Below are positions 48,622-57,973 of a stretch of DNA of 64,000 nt, piece after piece. The stretch spans positions 257,601-321,600 of the forward strand of contig DAGJ01000021.1 in the NCBI GenBank assembly GCA_002495685.1, read 5' to 3'. A program made the translations under genes and the position numbers. Numbering within the stretch: the stretch's first letter is position 1; every line of letters starts with the position of its first letter. The notes under the pieces were generated by a model. The model saw only the letters and a program-made list of their open reading frames with translations, had not been told where the DNA came from and did not search any database. Source of the DNA: Methanobrevibacter sp. UBA412 (lineage in GTDB: Archaea > Methanobacteriota > Methanobacteria > Methanobacteriales > Methanobacteriaceae).

Positions 48622-49347
48622 ATGGGTAAACGATTAATCATTCAACGTAGAGGAAGAGGAACTCCTACTTACCGTGTAGCATCTCACAGATTTAAAGATA
48701 AAATACAATATAGAAATTATGATAATCTTGAAAAAGAAGGAAGTATAAAAGGAGTAGTTTCTGATATTGTACACGATCCTGCAAGAACAGCACCTATTGC
48801 ATTAGTCAAATTTGAAAATGGAGAAAAAAAATTCATACTCGCTCCAGAAAGTATACAAATTGATGATGAAATAGAATGTGGAATTTCTGCTCCAATAAGT
48901 TTTGGTAATACATTACCATTAAGAGAAATTCCAGAAGGAACTCCTATCTATGATATAGAAAATAGACCAGGAGATGGTGGACGTTTTGTTAGATCTTCAG
49001 GTACTTATGCTTCTTTAATAACTCATGATGTAAATCAAGCTGTTGTTGAATTACCGTCTGGTGAATTAAAATCTTTCAATCCAAATTGCCGTGCAAGTAT
49101 TGGAGTAGTTGCAGGTGGAGGAAGAAAAGAAAAACCATTCCTTAAAGCAGGAAACAGATGGCATGCTCTTAATGCTAAGGGTAAAAAGATGATGACAGTT
49201 AGAGGAGTAGCAATGAATGCTGTAGACCACCCTCACGGGGGAGGTAACAGACAACACCCAGGTGTACCAACTACTATTTCAAGACATGCATCTCCAGGAA
49301 GAAAAGTTGGTTCAATTGCAGCTAAACGTACAGGTAAAAGACGATAA
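48622..49347 (+). CDS. rpl2: 50S ribosomal protein uL2
   Basis: 241 residues. GKRLIIQRRGRGTPTYRVAS start, ASLITHDVNQAVVELPSGE and the conserved MNAVDHPHGGGNRQHPGVP with the histidine near the peptidyl-transferase centre. AAGGAGGAATGAA before the ATG, 13 bases after uL23. Confidence 0.96.
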   Translation: MGKRLIIQRRGRGTPTYRVASHRFKDKIQYRNYDNLEKEGSIKGVVSDIVHDPARTAPIALVKFENGEKKFILAPESIQIDDEIECGISAPISFGNTLPLREIPEGTPIYDIENRPGDGGRFVRSSGTYASLITHDVNQAVVELPSGELKSFNPNCRASIGVVAGGGRKEKPFLKAGNRWHALNAKGKKMMTVRGVAMNAVDHPHGGGNRQHPGVPTTISRHASPGRKVGSIAAKRTGKRR

Positions 49348-49363
49348 TTAAGGAGGTAGCTAC

Positions 49364-49780
49364 TTGGCAAGAAAAATATTTAAATATCAAGGATTAACCC
49401 TAGAAGAATTACAAGATTTATCTCTAGATGAGTTAGTTGAGATCTTACCATCAAGACAAAGAAGATCTCTTAAGAGAGGATTTTTACCAAGACAACAAAC
49501 TGTTTTGGATAAATTCCGAAAACTTAAAAAACATGAAGAAAACAAAAAAGGCGGTAAACCAATAGTAATAAAAACACACTGCCGTGATATGATTGTATTA
49601 CCTGAAATGGTTGGAACCACTTTTGGTATATATAATGGTCATGAATTCAAAGAAGTTACATTCACTCCAGAAATGATTGGTTGTTACTTTGGAGAATTCG
49701 CACCAACTAGACAAAAAGTTAGTCACGGTGACCCAGGAATGGGAGCTACAAGAAGTAGTATGTTTGTACCGCTTAAATAA
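49364..49780 (+). CDS. rps19: 30S ribosomal protein uS19
   Basis: 138 residues, archaeal type with an N-terminal extension ([20 protein letters not shown]) before the core [24 protein letters not shown] (read in part) and VYNG-like [18 protein letters not shown], ending EFAPTR. The TTG at 49364 is used with AAGGAGGTAG as ribosome-binding site. Confidence 0.95.
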   Translation: MARKIFKYQGLTLEELQDLSLDELVEILPSRQRRSLKRGFLPRQQTVLDKFRKLKKHEENKKGGKPIVIKTHCRDMIVLPEMVGTTFGIYNGHEFKEVTFTPEMIGCYFGEFAPTRQKVSHGDPGMGATRSSMFVPLK

Positions 49781-49792
49781 GGAGATTAGAAC

Positions 49793-50257
49793 ATGGCAAA
49801 TAACTATGCATATAACAATAAAGATATTGATGAAGAAAAAACTGCACGTGCTATGGCTAAATCTCTTAAGGTTTCCCCAAAACATTGTGTTGAAATTAGT
49901 AATGCAATAAGAGGAATGGAAGTAACAAAAGCAAAAGAATATTTACAAAATGTTATTGATATGAAACAAGCTGTTCCATTCAAAAGACATAATAAGAAAG
50001 TAGGTCATCGTAAAGGTGCACAAGGTTGGCCATCTGGAAGATACCCTGTTAAAGCTGCAGCTGAAATTTTAAAAGTTTTAGAAAATGCAGAAAGTAATGC
50101 AGAGTATAAAGGTATGGATACTGAAAACCTTATTATTGAACACATATCTAGTCATAGAGGTATGGTTATTAGAGGAGCTATACCAAGAGCTTTTGGTAGA
50201 GTCACTCCATTTAATACACCAACTACCCATGTTCAAGTAGTATTAGTGGAGGCTTAA
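49793..50257 (+). CDS. rpl22: 50S ribosomal protein uL22
   Basis: 154 residues. [33 protein letters not shown] and [12 protein letters not shown] mark the archaeal L22; the beta hairpin extends into the exit tunnel. AAGGAGATT before the ATG. Confidence 0.95.
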   Translation: MANNYAYNNKDIDEEKTARAMAKSLKVSPKHCVEISNAIRGMEVTKAKEYLQNVIDMKQAVPFKRHNKKVGHRKGAQGWPSGRYPVKAAAEILKVLENAESNAEYKGMDTENLIIEHISSHRGMVIRGAIPRAFGRVTPFNTPTTHVQVVLVEA

Positions 50258-50261
50258 GTTT

Positions 50262-51029
50262 ATGATAGAAAAAGATTTCGTAACCGAAGGACTTAAAAGA
50301 ACCAAAATCGACGAATTTTTAGAAACCGAACTTGAAAGAGCAGGTTATGGTGGAATGGATGTTCAAGTTACACCACTTGGAACAATGATTGTTGTTTATG
50401 CTGAAAGACCAGGAATGGTTATAGGTAGAGGTGGAAAAACTGTTAGAGCTATCACTCAAACTTTAAAAAATAATTTTGATTTAGATAATCCTCAAGTTGA
50501 AGTAAAAGAAGTTGATGTTCCAGAACTTAATCCTAAAATTATGGCATCTAAAATTTCTAATATGCTTCAAAGAGGTATGCACTTTAGACGAGTTGCTTAT
50601 TCCACTATTCGTAGAATTATGGGAGCTGGAGCTCAAGGTGTAGAAATTACAATCTCTGGTAAAATTAGAGGTTCTAGATCTGCTGTTTCAAAATTTGTTG
50701 AAGGATACATTAAGAAATGTGGTGAACCTTCAGACCGATTTGTTAAAGAAGGTTTTGCAAGTGCTACTTTAAAACCAGGTGTTTTAGGAATTTTCGTACG
50801 TATTATGCCTCCTGAAGCAGTTTTACCTGATAAAGTTGAAATAATTGCTCCTCAAATTCAAGAAGAAATTATTGAAGAAGAAGTTGTTGAAGAAGTCGAA
50901 GAAGTCGAAGAAACTGAAGCTCCTGAAGAATCTGAAAACATTGAAGAGTTAGAAGAATTAGAAGAAATTGTTATGGAAGATGAAGCCGAAGAAACAAATT
51001 CTTCTGAAGAATCTAAAGAGGATGAGTAA
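50262..51029 (+). CDS. rps3: 30S ribosomal protein uS3 with long acidic C-terminus
   Basis: 255 residues. KH domain with VYAERPGMVIGRGGKTV (GxxG loop) and the C-terminal domain GVEITISGKIRGSRSAVSKF (read in part), then MPPEAVLPDKVEII. After about residue 205 the protein continues as an almost pure Glu-rich tail of about 50 residues. Acidic tails are known on archaeal uS3 but this one is long. TAAGTTTATG start four bases after uL22; overlaps none. Confidence 0.95.
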   Translation: MIEKDFVTEGLKRTKIDEFLETELERAGYGGMDVQVTPLGTMIVVYAERPGMVIGRGGKTVRAITQTLKNNFDLDNPQVEVKEVDVPELNPKIMASKISNMLQRGMHFRRVAYSTIRRIMGAGAQGVEITISGKIRGSRSAVSKFVEGYIKKCGEPSDRFVKEGFASATLKPGVLGIFVRIMPPEAVLPDKVEIIAPQIQEEIIEEEVVEEVEEVEETEAPEESENIEELEELEEIVMEDEAEETNSSEESKEDE

Positions 51030-51031
51030 TT

Positions 51032-51238
51032 ATGGCTATTTTAAGAAGTAATGAAATTTGGGAAATGGAAATTGAAGAAATTCAAGAAAAATTAATTGAA
51101 CTTAAAGTTGAATTAAATAAAACCGTTTCTAAAGGTGCTGCTGCAGGTGTTATTGATAACCCTGGTCAAGTTAGAGAACTTAAAAGAACTATTGCTCGTG
51201 TTCTTACAATTATGAGCCAAAAACAGAAGGAGAACTAA
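51032..51238 (+). CDS. rpl29: 50S ribosomal protein uL29
   Basis: 68 residues. AILRSNEIWEMEIEEIQEKL, LKVELNKTVSKGAAAG and the C-terminal RELKRTIARVLTIMSQKQ are characteristic. Two bases after uS3, and its stop abuts the eIF1 start. Confidence 0.95.
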   Translation: MAILRSNEIWEMEIEEIQEKLIELKVELNKTVSKGAAAGVIDNPGQVRELKRTIARVLTIMSQKQKEN

Positions 51239-51613
51239 ATGAAAATTTGTGAGGTATGCGGTCTTCCTGAAGAACTTTGTGTTTGTGAAGAAATTGCAAG
51301 AGAAGTTCAAACTGTTAAAGTATTTACAGTAAGAAGAAGATTCGGTAAACTTATGACAATTGTCGAAGGAATAGATGAACACGATATTGATATTAAAGAA
51401 CTCACTAAAACTTTGAAAAGTAAATGTGCTTGTGGTGGAACTGCTAAAAATGGTCAAATTGAACTTCAAGGTGATCATAAAACTAAAGTAAAAGAAGTTC
51501 TATCTAGTATGGGATTCTCTTCAGATACTATTGAAATTAGAGATTATAAAAAGAAAAATAATCATAAACATAATAATAATCATAATAACAATAGACATCA
51601 TAAGAAACATTAA
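51239..51613 (+). CDS. Translation initiation factor aIF1 (SUI1) with His/Asn-rich tail
   Basis: 124 residues. A short N-terminal zinc-type segment ([15 protein letters not shown], residues 4-18) precedes the SUI1 fold: [36 protein letters not shown] and [10 protein letters not shown], which bind the 30S subunit and secure start-codon choice. Archaeal homologues usually end around residue 102. Here about 21 extra residues made of Lys, Asn, His and Arg with six His follow. AAGGAGA precedes the ATG, one base after the uL29 stop. SUI1 at this operon position is usual. Confidence 0.92.
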   Translation: MKICEVCGLPEELCVCEEIAREVQTVKVFTVRRRFGKLMTIVEGIDEHDIDIKELTKTLKSKCACGGTAKNGQIELQGDHKTKVKEVLSSMGFSSDTIEIRDYKKKNNHKHNNNHNNNRHHKKH

Positions 51614-51716
51614 AATTCTAAATTCAATATTGTAAATTTGTCTGATTAATGTTCTAAAACAAAATATCATAAGTTTGATTATTTTATTTTTTAATCACAC
51701 TTTTGTTTAGAATAAT

Positions 51717-51998
51717 ATGATAAACTCAGAAAATATATTCTATCATGAATTGATTGGTTTAGAGCTTAAGGTTATAAATAGCTCTAATAAATCATTGATT
51801 GGTTTAAGTGGAATTGTTATTGATGAAACTAAAAAGACTTTAAAAATCGAGACATCCACTAAAGGGGAAAAATTGATTCAAAAAAATGTTTCAATTTTTC
51901 ATATAATTCTCCCAGATAAATCTAAAGTTGAAATTGATGGGAAAATATTATTGAATCGTCCTGAAGATAGAATAAAAAAGAGATATAAAAAAATATAA
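51717..51998 (+). CDS. rnp1: Ribonuclease P protein component 1 (Rpp29)
   Basis: 93 residues. Sm-like barrel: [34 protein letters not shown] and [22 protein letters not shown] are conserved. Binds the RNase P RNA with Rpp21 to process tRNA 5' ends. A 103-base AT-rich gap separates it from eIF1, so it may have its own start; no clear ribosome-binding site is seen at the ATG. Its normal place ahead of uS17 is kept. Confidence 0.92.
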   Translation: MINSENIFYHELIGLELKVINSSNKSLIGLSGIVIDETKKTLKIETSTKGEKLIQKNVSIFHIILPDKSKVEIDGKILLNRPEDRIKKRYKKI

Positions 51999-52008
51999 TG
52001 GTGATAAT

Positions 52009-52329
52009 ATGGTTGGTCTCAATGTCCAAGAACCTGAAACTACATGTAAGGATCCTAATTGCCCATTTCATGGTAATTTGCCTTTAAGAGGTCAAGTCCT
52101 TGAAGCTACAGTTACATCCTATAAAAATGATAGAACTGTTACTGTAGAACGTAGTTACTACAAATTCATTAAGAAATATGAAAGATATGAAAAAAGAAAT
52201 TCAAAAATTAATGTTCACAAACCTGATTGCATTAATATAGAAATTGGTGATGATGTAAAAATCGCTGAATGTAGACCTTTAAGTAAAACTAAACATTTTG
52301 TTATTGTAGAAGTTAAAGGGGATAATTAA
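52009..52329 (+). CDS. rps17: 30S ribosomal protein uS17
   Basis: 106 residues. [20 protein letters not shown] at the N-terminus, [19 protein letters not shown] and [21 protein letters not shown] (read in part) identify it. AATGGTGATAAT provides the ribosome-binding site, ten bases after rnp1. Confidence 0.95.
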   Translation: MVGLNVQEPETTCKDPNCPFHGNLPLRGQVLEATVTSYKNDRTVTVERSYYKFIKKYERYEKRNSKINVHKPDCINIEIGDDVKIAECRPLSKTKHFVIVEVKGDN

Positions 52330-52330
52330 A

Positions 52331-52729
52331 ATGAAAGCAAGTACATCAAATATTACAAAACCTTTACCTGTTGGTGCTAGACTTCAATGTGTTGATAATA
52401 CTGGTGCACGTGAAATTGAAATTTTATCTGTAAAAGGATTTAAAGGTGTCCGCAGACGACTTGATGCAGCTGGTGTTGGTGACTTAGTTACAGCTTCAGT
52501 TAAAAAAGGAACTGCGGATATGCGAAGAGAAATTGTTCAAGCTGTTGTAGTAAGACAAAAGAAAGAATTTAGACGTGCTGATGGTCTTCGTGTTAAATTT
52601 GAAGATAATGCGGCAGTTATAATAACTCCTGAAGGATTATTAAAAGGTTCTGAAGTAAGAGGTCCTGTAGCTAAAGAAGCTGCAGATAAATGGCCTAGTG
52701 TTGGTAGTGCAGCTAGCATTTTAATTTAA
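52331..52729 (+). CDS. rpl14: 50S ribosomal protein uL14
   Basis: 132 residues. [39 protein letters not shown] and [20 protein letters not shown] identify it. Starts one base after the uS17 stop. Confidence 0.95.
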   Translation: MKASTSNITKPLPVGARLQCVDNTGAREIEILSVKGFKGVRRRLDAAGVGDLVTASVKKGTADMRREIVQAVVVRQKKEFRRADGLRVKFEDNAAVIITPEGLLKGSEVRGPVAKEAADKWPSVGSAASILI

Positions 52730-52740
52730 AGGTGAAAATT

Positions 52741-53091
52741 ATGTCAAAACAACCAAGAAAACAAAGAAAAGCATTATACTCTGCACCTTTACACCAACGT
52801 CGTAACAGAATGAGTGTAAATTTAAGTCATGAATTAAGAGAAAAGTTAGGTAAAAGATCTCTTCCTGTTAAAGTTGGAGATAAAGTAACCGTACTTCGTG
52901 GTGATTTTAAAGGTCAAGATGGTGAAGTCGAAGCTATTGACATTAAAAGATACAAAGTTACTATTGATGGAATAACTTTAAATAAAGCTGATGGTAATGT
53001 AGTATTTTTACAAGTTCACCCTTCTAACTTAATGATTACTGATGCAGATTTAGATGATGATAAAAGAAATAAACATGTAAAGGAGGAATAA
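52741..53091 (+). CDS. rpl24: 50S ribosomal protein uL24
   Basis: 116 residues. SKQPRKQRKALYSAPLHQRR at the N-terminus and the KOW motif DKVTVLRGDFKGQDGEVEAI. The ATG at 52741 is preferred; the in-frame GTG at 52732 is inside the ribosome-binding site AAAGGTGAAA. Confidence 0.94.
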   Translation: MSKQPRKQRKALYSAPLHQRRNRMSVNLSHELREKLGKRSLPVKVGDKVTVLRGDFKGQDGEVEAIDIKRYKVTIDGITLNKADGNVVFLQVHPSNLMITDADLDDDKRNKHVKEE

Positions 53092-53094
53092 ATA

Positions 53095-53826
53095 ATGGCA
53101 AATATGGGATCAAGAAAACATCTTAAAAGATATAAAGCTCCTAAATCCTGGCCTATCCATCCAAAAGAAAAAACTTGGACAGTTAAACCAGCAGCAGGTC
53201 CACATGCTATTGAAGATTCCTTATCTTTAATGGTAGTAGTTCGAGATGTATTAAAAATAGCTGATAATTCCAGAGAAGCAAAAACTATAATAAATTCTGG
53301 AGATATCTTAATAGATGGAAAAGTTAAAAAAGATTATAAATATCCAGTTGGATTAATGGATATAATTACAATTCCAAAAAATGAAACATCTTACCGAGTA
53401 TTATTAGATAATAAAAACAGATTAACTTTATTAAAAATTAATAATAATGATGCTGATGAAAAATTATCTAAAATCGTTAATAAAACTACAATCAAAGGTG
53501 GAAAAATACAATATAATCTTCATGATGGTAGAAACTTATTAACAGATGGAGATTACAAAGTCGGAGATGTTTTAAGTCTTAAATTACCTGAACAAGAAGT
53601 TCAAAACTCATTCAAATTAGAAGAAGGAGCTACTGTTCTTGTTACTGGAGGAAAACATACCGGAGAAATAGGTAAAATATCTGAAATTATTATCAGTAAA
53701 ACTTCTAATCCAAATACTGTAATTATAGAAAACAATAAGAAAGAAAATTTCTTAACTTTAAAAGATTACGCATTTGTTATTGGTGGAGAAAAACCTGTAA
53801 TTGACTTATTGGAGGTTAACCAATGA
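53095..53826 (+). CDS. rps4e: 30S ribosomal protein eS4
   Basis: 243 residues. [20 protein letters not shown] start, an S4 RNA-binding domain ([20 protein letters not shown], residues about 45-70), a central domain and a KOW segment [15 protein letters not shown] near 180-195. Strong AAGGAGGAATAAATA upstream. Its stop overlaps the uL5 start as ATGA. Confidence 0.95.
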   Translation: MANMGSRKHLKRYKAPKSWPIHPKEKTWTVKPAAGPHAIEDSLSLMVVVRDVLKIADNSREAKTIINSGDILIDGKVKKDYKYPVGLMDIITIPKNETSYRVLLDNKNRLTLLKINNNDADEKLSKIVNKTTIKGGKIQYNLHDGRNLLTDGDYKVGDVLSLKLPEQEVQNSFKLEEGATVLVTGGKHTGEIGKISEIIISKTSNPNTVIIENNKKENFLTLKDYAFVIGGEKPVIDLLEVNQ

Positions 53827-54350
53827 ATCCTATGGATCAAATAAAAATTTCCAAAGCTACAGTAAATATAGGTGTAGGAGAATCTGGTGAAAAATTAACT
53901 CGTGCTTTAACTTTACTCGAAAATTTCACAGAACAAAAACCAGTAAAAACTTTTTCTAAAGTTACTAATCCTGAATTTGGTATTCGTAAAAGACAACCAA
54001 TTGCATGTAAAGTAACTTTAAGAGGTGAAAAAGCTGATAGAGTTATTAAAATGGTATTAGATGGTATTAATAATAAGATTAAACCTACCCAATTTGATGC
54101 TCAAGGTAACTTATCTTTCGGTATAAGAGAACATATTGATATTCCAGGAATGAGATATAACCCTGATATTGGTATATTTGGTATGAATATTTCTGTAACC
54201 TTTGAAAAACCAGGATACAGAATAGCTAAAAGAAAAATCCAAAATAAAAAGATTCCTCAAAAACATAAAATTACTCCAGAACTAACCATGAAATTCATGG
54301 AAGATAATTTTAATGTAAACTATGTGGATGAAATTATTGAAACTTATTAA
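53823..54350 (+). CDS. rpl5: 50S ribosomal protein uL5
   Basis: 175 residues. [37 protein letters not shown] and [20 protein letters not shown] are conserved. Binds 5S rRNA. ATG overlaps the eS4 stop by four bases, behind GGAGGTTAACC. Confidence 0.95.
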   Translation: MNPMDQIKISKATVNIGVGESGEKLTRALTLLENFTEQKPVKTFSKVTNPEFGIRKRQPIACKVTLRGEKADRVIKMVLDGINNKIKPTQFDAQGNLSFGIREHIDIPGMRYNPDIGIFGMNISVTFEKPGYRIAKRKIQNKKIPQKHKITPELTMKFMEDNFNVNYVDEIIETY

Positions 54351-54372
54351 ATAAATATAAAAGGTGATAAAT

Positions 54373-54516
54373 TTGCCAAGAAAATACGGTAGAGCAGCAA
54401 AAAAATGTAGTCGATGTGGAGATCATTCTGCTATGATCAGTCGTTATGGATTAAATTTATGTCGACAATGCTTTAGAGAAGTCGCCCCAAAGATTGGATT
54501 TAAAAAATATAATTAA
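54373..54516 (+). CDS. rps14: 30S ribosomal protein uS14 (zinc form)
   Basis: A short gene of 47 residues that is easily missed. TTG start at 54373 behind AAGGTGATAAA. The product begins [20 protein letters not shown] and has the zinc ligands C12, C15, C30 and C33 (CSRCG...CRQCF), ending [12 protein letters not shown]. Position between uL5 and uS8 and the sequence leave no doubt. Confidence 0.94.
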   Translation: MPRKYGRAAKKCSRCGDHSAMISRYGLNLCRQCFREVAPKIGFKKYN

Positions 54517-54575
54517 ATTATATTGAATTTTTTACAAAAATTATTAAAATTAAAAATTAAAAAGGTGTTATAGTT

Positions 54576-54968
54576 ATGACTCTTATGGATCCTCTTGCTG
54601 ATGCTTTAACTAATTTAAGAAACAATGAATTACAAGTTAATAATCATTGTACTATAAGCCCAGCATCAAAATTAATCGGGCAAGTTTTAAGCACAATGCA
54701 AAAAGAGAATTATATAGATGAATTTGAATATATAGATGACAATAAGGCTGGAAAATTCGAAGTAGAATTAGATGGTAACATTAATCAATGTGGTGTTATT
54801 AAGCCTCGTCATGCTGTAAAGAAAGATGAATTTGAAAAATTTGAAAAAAGATATTTACCAGCAAAGAATTTCGGTATTTTAATCGTTACTACTCCTGAAG
54901 GTATTATGACCCACAAGGAAGCTAAAGAACGAGGTATCGGTGGAAGATTGTTGGCTTATATGTATTAG
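54576..54968 (+). CDS. rps8: 30S ribosomal protein uS8
   Basis: 130 residues. [17 protein letters not shown] start, [19 protein letters not shown] and the C-terminal [33 protein letters not shown] precedes the ATG. The uL6 gene follows ten bases later. Confidence 0.95.
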   Translation: MTLMDPLADALTNLRNNELQVNNHCTISPASKLIGQVLSTMQKENYIDEFEYIDDNKAGKFEVELDGNINQCGVIKPRHAVKKDEFEKFEKRYLPAKNFGILIVTTPEGIMTHKEAKERGIGGRLLAYMY

Positions 54969-54978
54969 GTGATTATGT

Positions 54979-55527
54979 ATGGTATTAGCTGCAGCTATTA
55001 AGGAAGAAATTGAAATTCCTGAAGGCGTTGAAGTTAACCTTGAAAAAGTTAACATTGAAGACACTATTTCTGTCAAAGGTCCAAATGGTGAAACTTCTAG
55101 AAAATTTAATTATCCAAACCTAACTATTACTAAAGAAGATAATTCTATAATAATAGAAACTAATTTCCCAAAGAAACAAGATAAATCTATGGTTGGAACA
55201 ACTAAAGCTCATATTAATAATATGTTAATAGGAGTTACAGATGGATTTACTTACAAAATGAAAATTGTATTCGCTCACTTTCCAATGACTGTTAAAGTTA
55301 GTGGAAATAAAGTAAATATAGACAATTTTATTGGTGAAAGAAGTCCTAGATTATCTAATATTGTAGGTTCTGCAAAAGTTAGTGTTAAAGGTGATGAAGT
55401 AACCATTACTGGTGTAAATAAAGAAGATGTTGGTCAAACTATGGCTAATTTAGAACAAGCTACTAAAATTACAGGAAAAGATCCTAGAGTTTTCCAAGAT
55501 GGTATTTACTTAGTTAGCAAAGAATAA
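54979..55527 (+). CDS. rpl6: 50S ribosomal protein uL6
   Basis: 182 residues. EEIEIPEGVEVNLEKVNIED, GTTKAHINNMLIGVTDGFTY and YKMKIVFAHFPMTVKVSGNK mark the two-domain archaeal L6; IGERSPRLSNIVG near residue 115. TAGGTGATTATGT provides the ribosome-binding site. Confidence 0.95.
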   Translation: MVLAAAIKEEIEIPEGVEVNLEKVNIEDTISVKGPNGETSRKFNYPNLTITKEDNSIIIETNFPKKQDKSMVGTTKAHINNMLIGVTDGFTYKMKIVFAHFPMTVKVSGNKVNIDNFIGERSPRLSNIVGSAKVSVKGDEVTITGVNKEDVGQTMANLEQATKITGKDPRVFQDGIYLVSKE

Positions 55528-55551
55528 AAGAGTTATTTATTGGTGATTATT

Positions 55552-55878
55552 ATGAATAAAAAATTTAATAGACAAGAATATGCTCGTTACAAAAAATTAG
55601 GTAATAAATGGAGACGTCCTCGAGGTAAAACCAGTAAAATGAGAAGATATGAAGCTGGTAAGCCTGATATGCCTGCAATAGGTTATCGTTCCCCTAGAGT
55701 TACAAGAGGTTTACATCCTTCTGGATACAAAGATGTACTTGTATGTAATATGAAAGAATTAGAAGCTTTAAATCCTGATACTGAAGCAGGAAGAATTAGT
55801 GCTTCTATAGGTTCTAGAAAGAAAGCTATGATGTTAGAAAAAGCATCAGAATTAGGAATAAAAATATTAAATAAATAA
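55552..55878 (+). CDS. rpl32e: 50S ribosomal protein eL32
   Basis: 108 residues. FNRQEYARYKKLGNKWRRPR, GKTSKMRRYEAGKPDMPAIG and YRSPRVTRGLHPSGYKDVLV identify it. The ATG at 55552 follows TTGGTGATT; the in-frame TTG and GTG just upstream (55540-55545) belong to the ribosome-binding site. It is followed by an unusual 404-base spacer. Confidence 0.94.
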   Translation: MNKKFNRQEYARYKKLGNKWRRPRGKTSKMRRYEAGKPDMPAIGYRSPRVTRGLHPSGYKDVLVCNMKELEALNPDTEAGRISASIGSRKKAMMLEKASELGIKILNK

Positions 55879-55907
55879 ATTTTTATTATACAATAAAAAG
55901 TTTTTTT

Positions 55908-55939
55908 AATCATTTTCAATTTTAAATGAAAAAATGATT
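55908..55939 (+). terminator. 9-bp hairpin after eL32
   Basis: AATCATTTT (55908-55916) pairs with AAAATGATT (55931-55939). It is preceded by AGTTTTTTT rather than followed by T, so termination or attenuation is possible but not certain. Confidence 0.4.
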
Positions 55940-56019
55940 ATTTCCAAATTATATTAATGATTATTAGAAAAAAATTATCTTATAAACTACTTGATGAAAT
56001 TAAAAAAATTAATTGGGCA

Positions 56020-56083
56020 GTTATTTAAAATGATATGGGATTATGGAGTACAGTTTGTAACCTCAAATCAAACTTTAAATAAC
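56020..56083. repeat. 10-bp perfect inverted repeat with inner hairpin
   Basis: GTTATTTAAA (56020-56029) and TTTAAATAAC (56074-56083) are exact complements. Inside, AGTTTG (56052-56057) and CAAACT (56069-56074) form a second stem directly stacked on the outer 3' arm, leaving ATGATATGGGATTATGGAGT as a bulge on the 5' side. The arrangement looks like a folded RNA. Confidence 0.5.
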
Positions 56084-56209
56084 ATTTATCTGAATTAGAT
56101 TAAATCTTTTTCAGCATTTTTTTAAAACTTCATTAAGCAAATATAATTCATTGTAAAATTTAAGGGAAATCTAAAAACTTGAAAAAATTGCAATTATTTT
56201 ATTTCAAGC

Positions 56210-56217
56210 TATAAATA
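56210..56217 (+). promoter_or_regulatory. Candidate internal TATA box ahead of eL19
   Basis: TATAAATA in the eL32-eL19 spacer; predicted start near 56240, leaving about 40 bases of leader to the eL19 ATG. Confidence 0.4.
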
Positions 56218-56282
56218 ATTAGAATAATTCTATAATAAAAAAATAAATCAATTACTTTAAAAAAATAATTGGAGGATTATTA

Positions 56283-56729
56283 ATGAATCTTACAACTCAA
56301 AAAAGATTAGCTGCTAGTATTCTTAAAGTAGGAGTTAATCGAGTATGGATTGATCCTGAAGAAATCGAAGAAGTTTCTAGAGCTATCACTAGAGATTCAG
56401 TTCGTCAACTTATCGATCAAGGAATTATTAAAGCTAAACCTGAAACTGGTATTAGTAGTTACAGATCTAAAAAGATTAAACAACAAAAAGCAAAAGGTAG
56501 ACGTAAAGGACGAGGTAGTATAAAAGGAGCTAAAAAAGCTCGAAACCCTAAAAAGAAAGTTTGGATGAGAACTATCCGTGCTTTAAGAGGGGAATTAAAA
56601 GATATGCGTGATGCAGATCAAATAGATCCTACTACTTATCGTAAATTGTATAAAATGGCTAAAGGTGGAGCCTTCAAAAGTAAATCTTATATGAAGTCTT
56701 ACGCTCGTGACCATGAATTACTTAAATAG
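56283..56729 (+). CDS. rpl19e: 50S ribosomal protein eL19
   Basis: 148 residues. NLTTQKRLAASILKVGVNRV, WIDPEEIEEVSRAITRDSVR and the basic KGRRKGRGSIKGAKKARNPK segment identify it. TTGGAGGATTATT upstream of the ATG. It restarts the operon after the structured spacer. Confidence 0.95.
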   Translation: MNLTTQKRLAASILKVGVNRVWIDPEEIEEVSRAITRDSVRQLIDQGIIKAKPETGISSYRSKKIKQQKAKGRRKGRGSIKGAKKARNPKKKVWMRTIRALRGELKDMRDADQIDPTTYRKLYKMAKGGAFKSKSYMKSYARDHELLK

Positions 56730-56740
56730 GAGGAATGAAC

Positions 56741-57319
56741 TTGGCACACGGATCAAATTATAAAGTAGCATTCAGAAGAAGAAGAGAAGGAAAAACTGAT
56801 TATGCTCAAAGAATGAAATTAGTTAAGATTAATGCAAATAGATTAGTTGTTAGAGTTTCTAATGCTAATGTTATTGTTCAAGTTGTAAAAGTAGGTGAAA
56901 ATGGAGATGAAACATTAGTATCTGCTCATAGTAAAGAACTTAATAAATTAGGTTGGAAAGCTGGAAACAAAAACACTAGTGCTGTATATTTAACTGGTTA
57001 TTTATGTGGTAAAAAAGCTTTAGCTGCAAACATTGATGAAGCTATCGCAGATATAGGTTTAAAATCTCCTATTAAAGGTTCTAAAATATTTGCTGCTATA
57101 AAAGGAGCTTCTGATGCTGGATTTTATGTACCATTTGGTGAAAAAGTTATTCCTAGTGAAGAACGTATTAATGGTCAACATATTGCAGATTATGCAGAAT
57201 CCTTAGATGAAGCTGATTTAAAAACTAAATTTAGTAAATATTTAGAAAATGATCTTCAACCTGTAGATTTACCGGATCACTTTGAAGAAATTAAAAATAA
57301 AATTGATGATGAGGTATAA
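56741..57319 (+). CDS. rpl18: 50S ribosomal protein uL18
   Basis: 192 residues. The TTG at 56741 is chosen: it lies 7 bases after AGGAGG (56728-56733) and gives [20 protein letters not shown], the canonical archaeal start, whereas the ATG at 56735 is too near the ribosome-binding site. [20 protein letters not shown] and [18 protein letters not shown] follow. Binds 5S rRNA with uL5. Confidence 0.94.
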   Translation: MAHGSNYKVAFRRRREGKTDYAQRMKLVKINANRLVVRVSNANVIVQVVKVGENGDETLVSAHSKELNKLGWKAGNKNTSAVYLTGYLCGKKALAANIDEAIADIGLKSPIKGSKIFAAIKGASDAGFYVPFGEKVIPSEERINGQHIADYAESLDEADLKTKFSKYLENDLQPVDLPDHFEEIKNKIDDEV

Positions 57320-57321
57320 CT

Positions 57322-57960
57322 ATGAGTTTTAATATTGATGAATGGGAACCTACCACAAAAATTGGTACTCAAGTAAAAGAAGGTACTATTACTGATATAG
57401 ATGAAATTTTTGAAAAAGGTTTACCTATAATGGAATTAGAAATAGTAGATGCCTTACTTCCAGACCTTGAAGAAGAAGTAATGGATGTTAACTTAGTTCA
57501 AAGAATGCACAAATCTGGAAGAAAAGTAAACTTCAGAGTAATTGTTGCTGTTGGAAATAAAAACGGTTATGTTGGATTAGGTCAAGGTAAAGCTAGAGAA
57601 GTAGGTCCTGCTATTAGAAAAGCTGTTGATAATGCTAAGTACAATTTAATTAAAGTACGAAGAGGATGTGGAGATTGGGGTTGTGTTTGTGGTAAACAAC
57701 ATACAGTTCCTTTCAAAGTCACAGGTAATACTGGTAGTGTAGATGTAACTTTAATCCCTGCTCCTGCTGGAGTAGGATTAGCTGTAGGAAATGTTGGTAA
57801 AACAATCTTAGGTCTTGCAGGTATTAAAGATGTTTGGAGTAGTGCTAGTGGCCAAACTCAAACAACTGTTAACTTTGCATTCGCAGTTTTCGATGCTTTA
57901 AAAGAATTAAGTAAAGTTAAAGCAACTAAAGGCGAATTAAAAGGCATGGGAGTGCTTTAA
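57322..57960 (+). CDS. rps5: 30S ribosomal protein uS5
   Basis: 212 residues. The dsRNA-binding-type domain [20 protein letters not shown] (residues about 73-92), then [20 protein letters not shown], and [20 protein letters not shown], archaeal type. Starts two bases after uL18 behind GATGAGGTAT. Confidence 0.95.
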   Translation: MSFNIDEWEPTTKIGTQVKEGTITDIDEIFEKGLPIMELEIVDALLPDLEEEVMDVNLVQRMHKSGRKVNFRVIVAVGNKNGYVGLGQGKAREVGPAIRKAVDNAKYNLIKVRRGCGDWGCVCGKQHTVPFKVTGNTGSVDVTLIPAPAGVGLAVGNVGKTILGLAGIKDVWSSASGQTQTTVNFAFAVFDALKELSKVKATKGELKGMGVL

Positions 57961-57973
57961 ATAGGTGATTATC

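Larger units (their letters stand above)
55879..56282. other. 404-base structured spacer inside the ribosomal superoperon
   Basis: No supported ORF on either strand. It has a T-run and a 9-bp hairpin right after eL32 (55908-55939), a larger inverted-repeat structure (56020-56083), and TATAAATA at 56210-56217 that may be an internal promoter for eL19. In related operons eL32 and eL19 are normally close, so the spacer is an insertion or an expanded regulatory region. A second look is warranted for an RNA gene. Confidence 0.5.

Noticed and set aside
49598..49885. Antisense ORF of 95 codons over uS19/uL22
   Set aside because: It runs opposite to two certain ribosomal genes, is rich in Phe, Ser and Cys as expected for the complement of AT-rich coding sequence, and has no ribosome-binding site.
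51614..51716. Separate RNA gene between aIF1 and rnp1
   Set aside because: Only 103 bases, no stable structure or tRNA-like element, probably just a spacer.
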